Shown here: positions 1-6,438 of the stretch, piece after piece
Numbering within the stretch: position 1 is the first letter of the stretch
Layout: every line of letters starts with the position of its first letter
From: CAYNTC01 sp964432925
GTDB taxonomy: Bacteria; Planctomycetota; Phycisphaerae; Sedimentisphaerales; Anaerobacaceae
Assembly (NCBI GenBank): GCA_964432925.1
Contig: CAYSPM010000148.1
Span: forward strand, 1-6,467
Length of the DNA stretch: 6,467 bases
Direction: 5' to 3'
Translations under genes and position numbers: made by a program
The notes under the pieces: generated by a model
The model's input: the letters and a program-made list of their open reading frames with translations, nothing else
What the model was told of the DNA's origin: nothing
Database searches by the model: none

Positions 1-129
1 CAGCTAAGGCTCGGAAAAATACCACTGGAACCATTAAAAAACGGGTAATCGCGTGCATATTAATTCGCGATGGCTAATTTTTGAACTACTTTTGGACATA
101 ACCGGTGCTTTTGGAGAGAGTTAGAAAGT

Positions 130-163
130 GCCTGAAAAGCCCAATCATCCAGGCTTCTGCCTG
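130..163. repeat. Three alternating complementary 5-base arms (GCCTG / CAGGC / GCCTG)
   Basis: GCCTG at 130-134, CAGGC at 150-154 and GCCTG at 159-163. The middle arm can pair with either the left arm (15-base loop) or the right arm (TTCT loop on the plus strand), but not with both. Such mutually exclusive stems occur in attenuators and bidirectional terminators. The arms are short and no T run follows on either strand, so function is doubtful. Confidence 0.3.
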
Positions 164-251
164 TGAATCATAAGGTTAATCATAGCTAGGCAGAATAACA
201 AATGGCAAAGGTTTTCCTTATAGAAGCGATATGTAAATAGTATCCAGACTG

Positions 252-273
252 CTGGTGGTGTTACACCTTCCAG
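252..273 (-). terminator. Imperfect hairpin after the TerB/J-like gene, possible terminator
   Basis: Two four-pair arms, CTGG/CCAG outside and GGTG/CACC inside, enclose a TTA loop, with a one-against-two base internal mismatch. It lies 32 bases after the stop codon of the last cassette gene. On the minus strand it is not followed by a run of T, so it is not a canonical intrinsic terminator. It could stabilise the 3' end of the message or mean nothing. Confidence 0.25.
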
Positions 274-305
274 TGAAGTGGCCTCCGCCTATATGTTCTA
301 TATGT

Positions 306-1859
306 TCATTTTAGTGGCGTGTCCGACCCAACGTAATCGTTTCTTGCCTCTGCAATAAGATTGAGCATCATGTCGGCTTGGCTCTGCACTTCTGGATCAG
401 AATTGGTGACCCTCGAATTCCACTTGGCATATTCTTTGTTGAGTTGTCGTCGTGCGTATTCTACCTGCATATCTGCAGTCAGTCCAAGTATCGCTTCAAT
501 GTCCCTGACTTCGTGCATGTTGGCAGGCAGGATATTCTCCATCATCCCTCGGAATTTGTCCATGTCGACTTCAAGCCAGCGTGCAAGATTCTTCAGGATA
601 GCCAGTTCCTCGGCACTGACCGAGCCTTTAGTTTGCGCAACGTGCAGGCACAGATTTAGAATTTCGTACCTGTTGCTTAGAGGAGAAATTTGAACGATAT
701 CTCTGCAAATCTCATAGCAGTTGAGTCGGCCTCCATTTCGGAAGAAGCCTGCTGTCTTCTTTAGAGCCTTCTTAAGTTTGCGCCGAGCTCTGCCGGAAGA
801 ACGATGCAAATCAATATTTTTCATCGCCCAGGTCTTGATTAGGTCAACCTCGCAATTTGACAGCTTGTTGTCGGCTGCGCCAACGGCAAAGGCCAGGCCA
901 ACTGTGAGCGTCTTTGCATGTTGCATATTTTCATGAAGGTCAATATAGCCCGGAGACGTGTTTTCATAGCTGAAGTTGCAGTTTGCACATGCAAGTTCTT
1001 CTTTGCTCTGGCTCGACAGCAGGGCGGTTCTGAATCGTACATTGCGTTTTCCTCTGCGAGGAAATAAAAGCAGATTGGTCTGAATTCGTGCTACAGTTGT
1101 CCAGCCCGTCAAGGTGATGGTTTTCTGATAGACCTTTCCCAGATCAGCCTCGTAATAAAAGGTTGCGGAATCTTGGCCCTGTGCCTGATTGGCACGCGCC
1201 AGTATTGGTTGCCCCTGTGCATACTCGTTTGTTACGTCCATCAATTCTGCCCGTAGAGTCACGCTTTGTGTGTCAGCAGGTGTTTGAATAGAACCGCAAA
1301 TCTCCACGATGAGAACGTCTGAAATTAAGCCTTCTTTTCCCGTTTTTTCCAGACGCACTCGGCAACTAATGTTTTCCGACTTGTTCGGTTTGTTAGTCTT
1401 ATTTCCGTTTGCTGAACTACCCATACGGTTTGCAAACATCTTTGGCTGCCAGAAAGTGCCACTATGACTGCAACAACCTTTCGGCTGCGATAGTTTCGAA
1501 CGACAGGTTGCACTCAGTATATGGTACCAGTGCTTAATGGCTGCAAACCAGGGCCTTACACTTAGTGCTGAGGGTTCGTCGCCACAATCAGACCTTAAAC
1601 TCACTGTGTCTGGTGTAGACCTTGTAGAATTGGAGCTAAGTTGCCGCCCCAAAGTCTGTAACATACGATGTGTTAGAGATGTCGGGGGTTTCGGAGTGTT
1701 CCTATTTTTTTTTGAAGGTGGGACTAAGGCAATTTGTAATGCGAGCCGTGGAACAGTATATGGGCACAAAATTCTCAAGTACGAAATGATAACAAAAAAG
1801 CAAAATAGCGTTGCTAATGCCATCATAGAAGCTGAACTTGGGTTTGTAAGCGTGCACAT
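306..1859 (-). CDS. Membrane-anchored TerB-like / degenerate J-domain protein (DjlA-like layout)
   Basis: A 517-residue protein. A hydrophobic segment at about 12-32 is followed by basic residues, predicting an N-terminal anchor with the body in the cytosol. Residues 35-160 are polar and probably disordered. Residues 165-285 alternate hydrophobic and polar positions, suggesting a beta-rich domain I cannot name, ending in LLLFPRRGKRNVRF (263-276). A CxxC (291-294) follows. Residues about 305-445 are helical and TerB-like: ENMQHAKTLTVGLAFAVGAADNKLSNCEV, then a second helix pair including LHVAQTKGSVSAEELAILKNLARWL. The C-terminus (451-511) resembles a J domain (AILGL...YARRQLNKEYAKW... MMLNLIAEARNDYV) but has WNSRVTNSDPE where the HPD tripeptide is expected. 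Anchor-TerB-J is the layout of E. coli DjlA, though this protein is almost twice as long. It starts 13 bases after the Hsp70 stop with no clear ribosome-binding site, so translational coupling is plausible. An ATG pair at 1826/1823 is an alternative start. An A9 run lies at 1705-1713. Confidence 0.75.
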   Translation of the reverse strand: MCTLTNPSSASMMALATLFCFFVIISYLRILCPYTVPRLALQIALVPPSKKNRNTPKPPTSLTHRMLQTLGRQLSSNSTRSTPDTVSLRSDCGDEPSALSVRPWFAAIKHWYHILSATCRSKLSQPKGCCSHSGTFWQPKMFANRMGSSANGNKTNKPNKSENISCRVRLEKTGKEGLISDVLIVEICGSIQTPADTQSVTLRAELMDVTNEYAQGQPILARANQAQGQDSATFYYEADLGKVYQKTITLTGWTTVARIQTNLLLFPRRGKRNVRFRTALLSSQSKEELACANCNFSYENTSPGYIDLHENMQHAKTLTVGLAFAVGAADNKLSNCEVDLIKTWAMKNIDLHRSSGRARRKLKKALKKTAGFFRNGGRLNCYEICRDIVQISPLSNRYEILNLCLHVAQTKGSVSAEELAILKNLARWLEVDMDKFRGMMENILPANMHEVRDIEAILGLTADMQVEYARRQLNKEYAKWNSRVTNSDPEVQSQADMMLNLIAEARNDYVGSDTPLK

Positions 1860-1872
1860 ATATATGCCATTG

Positions 1873-3420
1873 CTATCCGACTTTAAAAAGCTCTAACTCT
1901 TCATATTTATCTGTCACGTTTGTTGAATTTTTGCCATTTTGGTCCGGCGAAAGGTCCAACTCGAGGACTCTACCAGACTGTAAGTCTTCGAACTCGCAGT
2001 GCATTCTCTGATTCAAATCGTAGCTATAAGTAACCTTTATTGGGCATTCTGACTGTCTGTCCGGCGGGAGCTCAAGTTTACGCGTTGCAATTTTATTTAC
2101 ATATTTTGGATCCGTATCTTCTCCCTGTGTTATTGTCACTTCCACCTCTGTCTGGCCTTTTGAGATCGTATAAAACATTTGTGAAACTTCACAGGGTAGC
2201 GGAGTGTTCTTCTTAAGAATAATCCGGTTCTGAATCACTCGTCGGCCGGTTTCCTTGTCAAAGGGAGCACATATTGTACCGTAACTGTGATTGCACACAT
2301 CTGTTAGATTGATATCCCTTAAACCACTCGTTATTCCTGTCGATACCGCCTTGGGGTTTTCCCTAAGTAGGGTAAGTCCAGCATGCAATGCCGCACCAAG
2401 CGCGACGCATTCGTCTACGTTGACTGCTATCTCAGGTGTAAAGCCGAACTTTTTCTCAAGCCGTTGTTGAATTGCCGGAACACGGGTGCTGCCTCCAACT
2501 AACAATACTTTGTCAATAGCACCTGGCTCAAGACCGGCCTCTTCCAGTGCCACTTCAACCAGGATGTCAGTCCGAGACAATAATGATGCTATCGCTTGTT
2601 CGAACATCTCACGGGTAATTTCAATTCTCATGTTCCCAGCCGAGCCGTAGAGTATTTTTTTTGCGACCAAACGCCGCGATAGTGTTTTCTTAATATCTTC
2701 TGCTTCGTCTTCATATTTTACTCTGTCCTCATCGCAGGTAATTAGCTCAGTACCAAACTGGTCTTTGTATTTTTGCTCCAGAATTTCTAACAGCTTCCCG
2801 TCGAAATCCACTCCCCCCAACGCGTGGTCACCCTGCGAACAGATGATGTCCATTTTTTGTCCATTAACGTCCATGATGGTCACATCGAACGTACCTCCAC
2901 CGAGGTCGTATACCAGCACTTTTCCTGAAACCTTACGCGTCGTGGCGTAGTACAGCGCTGCTGCCACAGGCTCATTAACAATTCCAATCACGTTCAGACC
3001 AATAGCTGCGCCGGCGTCCATGGTTGCTTTTCGCCGAACTTCGTCGAAATGAGCCGGTACAGAAATAACGGCATCTCGAATTTCACCATGTTCGGTCGAA
3101 CAGTCCTGTTTGAGTTTCTTTAGGATCAAAGCTGATAGTTCCACGGCCGTCCAGTCTTTACCATCTATTGTCTTACGGTAGTTTGCATCGCCCATGTGGC
3201 GCTTTATCCAGCGGACAGACCTTTCTGGATTAAGACATCGTGAATTGATTGCTTCAATTCCAACACGTATCATCTCTGGATTTTCTTCATCGAAGAAGAT
3301 AGCCGAGGGCGTTAGTCTTTCACCATCCGCGTTTGGCACTATCTCGGGCTTACCGATTGCGTTGAGAATTGCTAATGCCGAATAAGTTGTACCGAGATCT
3401 ATGCCTGCTATGTTAGTCAT
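1873..3420 (-). CDS. Hsp70/DnaK-family chaperone ATPase lacking the C-terminal lid
   Basis: A 515-residue Hsp70 homologue, shorter than DnaK (about 640). The ATPase domain (about 1-352) looks intact: phosphate-1 loop GIDLGTTYSALAIL (6-19); WIKRHMG (71-77), whose Lys73 aligns with the catalytic Lys70 of DnaK; VPAHF (121-125); NEPVAAALYY (149-158), with Glu150 matching the catalytic glutamate; phosphate-2 loop DLGGGTFDV (172-180); adenosine motif VGGSTRVP (308-315); and VALGAALHAG (339-348). The hydrophobic interdomain linker is diverged (DINLTDV, 369-375, where DnaK has a VLLLDV-type sequence). A beta-type substrate domain follows (about 376-492, with NTPLPCEVSQMFYTISKGQ). The protein then ends after a polar tail, so the helical lid is absent. 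No signal peptide or membrane segment is visible, so it should be cytosolic. It lies between a membrane GrpE-like gene and a membrane TerB/J-like gene. A GAGGGG site six bases before the ATG supports this start. The family call is secure; it is probably a specialised paralogue rather than housekeeping DnaK. Confidence 0.95.
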   Translation of the reverse strand: MTNIAGIDLGTTYSALAILNAIGKPEIVPNADGERLTPSAIFFDEENPEMIRVGIEAINSRCLNPERSVRWIKRHMGDANYRKTIDGKDWTAVELSALILKKLKQDCSTEHGEIRDAVISVPAHFDEVRRKATMDAGAAIGLNVIGIVNEPVAAALYYATTRKVSGKVLVYDLGGGTFDVTIMDVNGQKMDIICSQGDHALGGVDFDGKLLEILEQKYKDQFGTELITCDEDRVKYEDEAEDIKKTLSRRLVAKKILYGSAGNMRIEITREMFEQAIASLLSRTDILVEVALEEAGLEPGAIDKVLLVGGSTRVPAIQQRLEKKFGFTPEIAVNVDECVALGAALHAGLTLLRENPKAVSTGITSGLRDINLTDVCNHSYGTICAPFDKETGRRVIQNRIILKKNTPLPCEVSQMFYTISKGQTEVEVTITQGEDTDPKYVNKIATRKLELPPDRQSECPIKVTYSYDLNQRMHCEFEDLQSGRVLELDLSPDQNGKNSTNVTDKYEELELFKVG

Positions 3421-3426
3421 TGCTTA

Positions 3427-3432
3427 CCCCTC
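3427..3432 (-). promoter_or_regulatory. Ribosome-binding site of the Hsp70 gene
   Basis: On the minus strand GAGGGG lies six bases before the ATG at 3420. It is the strongest Shine-Dalgarno match in the chaperone cassette and fixes the Hsp70 start. The genes on either side of it in the cassette have only weak sites, which suggests the ATPase is made in excess of its two membrane partners. That last point is inference. Confidence 0.7.
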
Positions 3433-3491
3433 AGTTCCTACTCTACATCGCTTTTTTCGCTTATTACCGTATCGAATCTTTTTAGTAGCAT

Positions 3492-5009
3492 TTAGCCAAA
3501 TAGTTTTACTTGGGCTGTCCGCACCACTTTTATGGTCTCTTCATTGATAAGGTACTGGTAACCCGCACGAATAACATCTGCTATCTTACCAACTTTGCTT
3601 GGGTCGTCGGTTGCCTGTCTGTCTCTAATAGCTTCTGCATATTTCTCCTGCCCCTGGTAATCGCTGTTTATTTGGGGCTGATACTGCTCAACGCCGCTTG
3701 ATTCTAAAGCGAAAATCAGCTCATCGCGTACTTCCTCAAGTTGCTCTCTCCCAATGTCCTGTTCTTTCAGACAAATAATACGGGCATCTAGGTTGTCGAT
3801 ACAACGGATGATCTTAAGACAAAAGGTCCTGATAATGTTCCAGTCGTAGCCGTCTTGTAATTTTTCTACTTTATCCTGTTGTTGTGAAGCGTATTCACGA
3901 ATAGCAGTGATCTGTTGACTCAGCTCTTGTAGTGCAGCATTGATAGGCTGTGACTGCTCCACCGTCACCTGCCGAATATCTTGGGCTGTTCGTTTGAATT
4001 CTGCTATCTGTTTTTCCAAATTTTCAGTTTGGGTTCTTAGCGAATCTTCGGTTTGGGCGTGGTCTTGGCCGGTGTTATGAAAGTTGGCGCTGTCTCTATT
4101 CTCATGTTTGTTTAACTGCCGTTTGCTTTCCTGCATCTGCCCTCTTGTATAGACAGCCGGCAAATCAGATTCAACAGACTCTTCATCTGAAAGCAAAACC
4201 GAGATACTCTGAGTATCTTTTACTGGATCCACTGTACCGCTTCGGCGCTTCATAGAAACAGCGTTAGCTCGTCGGCCTGGTTCTTTCTGACCAGCGACAA
4301 AACTCTCATTGAAATTGTGCCAGCCAGAGCCCGCGAGAATTCTTGAGAGCCTGGACTGCTCACCGAGCGGTCGAATCTGAGCTTGATTATTCTCAGATCC
4401 TTCTTCGGGCTCTTCCGGGCAGGTATCCGTTCTTTCTCTTTCCTCGATTCCTCTTATCTTTCTATAGATGCCTGCAAAAAATTTGCAGGCGTAGGACACA
4501 GCTTTGATAATCAGCCTTGCAGTGGCCAGCAGCACGCACCATGCGAAAATAATTCCTCCTATGCCCACACAGACTGTAGAGCCTGTTAATGTCAGTTCTT
4601 TTAGTTCTTTCCACTTACCATATTTCTTGACTTGTTGTTGCCAGTTGTTTCCATAGAGTAGATCTGTGAATGCATCGTTAACGATTTCGGTAACAGCCAG
4701 TTTATCCATGTCGGCTATGAGCCTTTCTTGTTGTTCTTGCCGGAGATGATCATTCGTTTTACCTAACTCATATTCATCCGGTATTGGTGGCGGGCTGGTT
4801 TGCTTTTCAGGTGGCAAATCTTGACTGTCGTCAGACAAGTTCGCCCATTCTCTGTACTCATTCAGGTAATTATTAGCATTGGCTCTGCACTTGAGTTTGT
4901 AGAAAGTAACCTCCTGTTGTTGTTTTCTCATCCCCGACAGCATCCACCAAAGACAGGTGCCCCCGGCGAGTAGCAACACCAATCCAAGAATTGAAAACCT
5001 TTTAAGCAT
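3492..5009 (-). CDS. Membrane protein with C-terminal GrpE-like nucleotide-exchange domain
   Basis: A 505-residue protein, about 2.5 times the length of ordinary GrpE. A hydrophobic segment at 6-24 follows the basic MLKR, and a second lies at about 146-168, followed by Lys/Arg-rich sequence. This predicts both ends inside and a loop of about 120 residues outside. Residues 190-315 are polar, acidic and probably disordered. A Gln/Glu-rich stretch at about 318-386 looks like a coiled coil, as in the GrpE dimer stalk. Residues 386-505 resemble GrpE: a helical part containing IIRCIDNLDARI (400-411), then EVRDELIFALESSGVEQY (426-443), KVGKIADVIRAGYQYL (472-487) and a closing VVRTAQVKLF (495-504). 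The last part corresponds to the beta-wing that opens the Hsp70 nucleotide cleft. The neighbouring Hsp70 gene, 71 bases downstream, is the obvious partner. The first ATG has only weak Shine-Dalgarno complementarity. The GrpE assignment is by motif pattern; function of the outer loop is unknown. Confidence 0.8.
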   Translation of the reverse strand: MLKRFSILGLVLLLAGGTCLWWMLSGMRKQQQEVTFYKLKCRANANNYLNEYREWANLSDDSQDLPPEKQTSPPPIPDEYELGKTNDHLRQEQQERLIADMDKLAVTEIVNDAFTDLLYGNNWQQQVKKYGKWKELKELTLTGSTVCVGIGGIIFAWCVLLATARLIIKAVSYACKFFAGIYRKIRGIEERERTDTCPEEPEEGSENNQAQIRPLGEQSRLSRILAGSGWHNFNESFVAGQKEPGRRANAVSMKRRSGTVDPVKDTQSISVLLSDEESVESDLPAVYTRGQMQESKRQLNKHENRDSANFHNTGQDHAQTEDSLRTQTENLEKQIAEFKRTAQDIRQVTVEQSQPINAALQELSQQITAIREYASQQQDKVEKLQDGYDWNIIRTFCLKIIRCIDNLDARIICLKEQDIGREQLEEVRDELIFALESSGVEQYQPQINSDYQGQEKYAEAIRDRQATDDPSKVGKIADVIRAGYQYLINEETIKVVRTAQVKLFG

Positions 5010-5084
5010 AACTTATACTTCGATGGCTGACCATGCGTAAACTTTTTACCTGCGCAGTAATTCCTTGTGAAAACTGCCAACTAA

Positions 5085-5112
5085 AATATACGTAATAATC
5101 GAGCCTGACCAA
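5085..5112 (-). promoter_or_regulatory. Candidate housekeeping-type promoter for the chaperone cassette
   Basis: Read on the minus strand: TTGGTC (5107-5112) as a weak -35, a 16-base spacer, and TATATT (5085-5090) as a -10 differing from TATAAT at one position. It lies about 75 bases before the start of the GrpE-like gene, in the only gap large enough to hold a cassette promoter. The -35 matches only three of six positions, so this is tentative. Read-through from the sigma/anti-sigma genes is equally possible, since no convincing terminator separates them. Confidence 0.3.
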
Positions 5113-5283
5113 ATTACCTTGTGGCTTGAAGTGATATTGTTGGTGTTTGAAGGTGGAGATAGCCGTCCGGTAATATGTGGATATTGATGTTCATAAAGAC
5201 CGTAGACGAGCACTCAATCAAAGAACAGAACCACAATTAGCTGAGTTAACTGTAACAGAGCCCTGCGAAGCACTGATGCCGGG

Positions 5284-5811
5284 TCACGTAGTGAATATAT
5301 CGTTAGTTAACTCTTCCCCCACGTGGCTGACATAGTATTGCCTGAGGGCCTTTTGGCCATGCGACTGAAACATATTCGCCGAGGAGAAAATCCCCACTTT
5401 CATAAGGAACAGAATCGCGATACAGGCCGCCACATTTGTCACCGGCCGGTTGTACTTGCTGCAACGCTCCGACAGCTTTGGCTCCGGTACCGCCGTGCGC
5501 AGTTTCTCGGCCTTTGGCATCTTACGAAGACTGTGTTTGAGCACACCGATCGCCTGTGTGTTTGCACGCATCAGTAGATCGAGCTGGTGTGGTTGAGACT
5601 TCGCCATTGAAAGTGCAAGCTTCACCTTGCCAATGCCTGCGAGTCTGCGTTGACATCTCGGACAGTGCATTACGTGTCTCTGTACCCACTCGGCGTCAGC
5701 ATTAAAACTCTTGCTCAGAACCTTAGTTAGCCAGCTTCTGATTTGTCTGCAAGTATTATGGTTCATTTTATGTGAGTGCTTGTTGAATAAAATTTTTATA
5801 ATTTTTATCAT
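5284..5811 (-). CDS. Membrane-anchored zinc-finger anti-sigma factor (putative)
   Basis: A 175-residue protein from the chosen start. Residues 46-53 (HVMHCPRC) fit the HxxxCxxC core of zinc-binding anti-sigma domains, and Cys21 lies upstream where a further ligand could sit. One hydrophobic segment (about 125-142, TNVAACIAILFLMKVGIF) would span the membrane. This leaves a cytosolic zinc-finger domain and only about 33 residues outside, too short for an obvious sensor domain. The role inferred from the family and the position directly behind an ECF sigma gene is to hold that sigma factor at the membrane until an envelope signal releases it. The ATG at 5811 is preferred because AGGAAA sits 9 bases before it. 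A longer reading from a TTG at 5868 would overlap the sigma gene by 43 bases and has no better ribosome-binding site. An ATG at 5766 is also possible. Beyond the zinc motif the sequence is not one I recognise, so binding to this sigma factor is inference. Confidence 0.75.
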   Translation of the reverse strand: MIKIIKILFNKHSHKMNHNTCRQIRSWLTKVLSKSFNADAEWVQRHVMHCPRCQRRLAGIGKVKLALSMAKSQPHQLDLLMRANTQAIGVLKHSLRKMPKAEKLRTAVPEPKLSERCSKYNRPVTNVAACIAILFLMKVGIFSSANMFQSHGQKALRQYYVSHVGEELTNDIFTT

Positions 5812-5818
5812 GGCGATA

Positions 5819-5824
5819 TTTCCT
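5819..5824 (-). promoter_or_regulatory. Ribosome-binding site deciding the anti-sigma start
   Basis: On the minus strand AGGAAA begins two bases after the sigma-factor TAG stop and lies about 9 bases before the ATG at 5811. It favours that ATG over the TTG at 5868, which sits inside the sigma-factor coding sequence. Stop, ribosome-binding site and next start fall within 20 bases, the usual layout for coupled translation. Confidence 0.6.
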
Positions 5825-5825
5825 A

Positions 5826-6377
5826 CTATTTGTTCATCCAAATTGCCAGTAATTGGACTGCTTTGCAACGATATACTCTTGCTGTTGCTGGTGATATGCC
5901 CAATAATCGACCCACTTCTGCGTACGAGAGCTCTGCAAGATCTCGTAGCGTTATAACATCCCTCAAATGCTCTGGTAATTGCGCCACATAGCGCCGTAGA
6001 GTTTCTGCAAGAAATTTGCAGTCAATCTCATTCACATGGGGTTGTGTGGCTTCAGCGTTGTTGGTTGCCTTTGATAAAGTCCTTTTTTCAGCGGCCCTGT
6101 GTCTCAGCATTGAAATAGCTGTGTTGCTTGCTGTACGAAACAAGTAAGCTTTCACGTGTTTAGGTTTTTGTCTGCCTTGGTAATGAGCGAGCTGTAAGAA
6201 TGTGCTCTGGTATGCATCACAGACATCTTGCTCGTTACCTAGTATCCGCCATAGCATCCGTACCAATTCCGGCCCGTGTCTTTGCATGGCAGACAGTATC
6301 CACTTCTGGCTCGCCTCCATAGCAGAAAGGCCAGCCAATTCTCCCCACAATTCATAACCAACTGATTCAGCAAACAT
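5826..6377 (-). CDS. ECF-type RNA polymerase sigma factor (sigma-70 family)
   Basis: A 183-residue protein, the usual size of an extracytoplasmic-function sigma factor, which directs core RNA polymerase to a small promoter set. Region sigma-2 spans roughly residues 27-96. It includes the DAYQSTFLQLAHY segment (54-66), matching the D-x-x-Q-x-x-F core-binding and -10 recognition helix, and the AYLFRTASNTAISMLR helix (77-92). A variable polar linker follows (97-122). Region sigma-4 (about 124-180) holds LPEHLRDVITLRDLAELSYAEVGRLLGIS-type sequence and a helix-turn-helix ending SPATARVYRCKA, which would read the -35 element. The ATG at 6377 is preceded by AGTAGG five bases upstream; the next in-frame ATG (6320) has no ribosome-binding site. 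The anti-sigma-like gene begins 14 bases after the stop, so the two are very probably co-transcribed. The regulon is unknown. The family call is secure; the subgroup is not assigned. Confidence 0.93.
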   Translation of the reverse strand: MFAESVGYELWGELAGLSAMEASQKWILSAMQRHGPELVRMLWRILGNEQDVCDAYQSTFLQLAHYQGRQKPKHVKAYLFRTASNTAISMLRHRAAEKRTLSKATNNAEATQPHVNEIDCKFLAETLRRYVAQLPEHLRDVITLRDLAELSYAEVGRLLGISPATARVYRCKAVQLLAIWMNK

Positions 6378-6410
6378 AGGCGCCTACTTATGTTTAATTC
6401 TATCACTTAG

Positions 6411-6438
6411 GACGCACTATCTAATATCATGTTAACAA
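6411..6438 (-). promoter_or_regulatory. Weak candidate ECF-type autoregulatory promoter upstream of the sigma gene
   Basis: On the minus strand TTGTTAAC (6431-6438) and CGTC (6411-6414) are separated by 16 bases and lie about 35 bases before the sigma-factor ATG. ECF factors often control their own gene through an AAC-containing -35 and a CGTC-like -10, which is why this was noted. The -35 is not a standard GGAAC type, and I could not find the same pair before the chaperone cassette. It may be coincidence. Confidence 0.2.

Larger units (their letters stand above)
1..305. other. Stretch without a supported gene, downstream of the chaperone cassette
   Basis: No coding region can be supported here. 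It contains the two short inverted-repeat structures listed separately. On the minus strand a frame beginning at an ATG at 58 stays open to the window edge (19 codons, starting MHAITRFLMVPVVFF, which looks hydrophobic) and could be the start of a further gene. It has no ribosome-binding site and is too short to judge. On the plus strand a frame open from the left edge ends at a TAA at 75-77, equally undecidable. Confidence 0.5.

Noticed and set aside
201..239. Plus-strand mini-frame of 12 codons (MAKVFLIEAICK).
   Set aside because: Too short, with only an AGG 14 bases upstream and no context suggesting a leader peptide on that strand.
361..936. Several plus-strand open frames (361-693, 378-659, 721-936).
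   Set aside because: They are mutually overlapping antisense shadows of the TerB/J-like gene with no recognisable protein features.
1537..1896. Plus-strand open frame of 119 codons with a hydrophobic C-terminal part.
   Set aside because: It is antisense to the N-terminal region of the TerB/J-like gene, resembles no family, and the opposite strand has a coherent anchor-domain layout continuous with the rest of that protein.
5209..5215. AGCACTC, half of the CIRCE heat-shock operator (TTAGCACTC-N9-GAGTGCTAA), upstream of the chaperone cassette.
   Set aside because: The second arm is absent at the required nine-base spacing (the bases there read ACAGAAC), and a lone 7-base match in this gap is expected by chance a few percent of the time.
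5812..5868. Longer anti-sigma reading frame starting at a TTG at 5868.
   Set aside because: It starts with a rare codon inside the sigma gene without a ribosome-binding site, whereas the ATG at 5811 has AGGAAA at good spacing.
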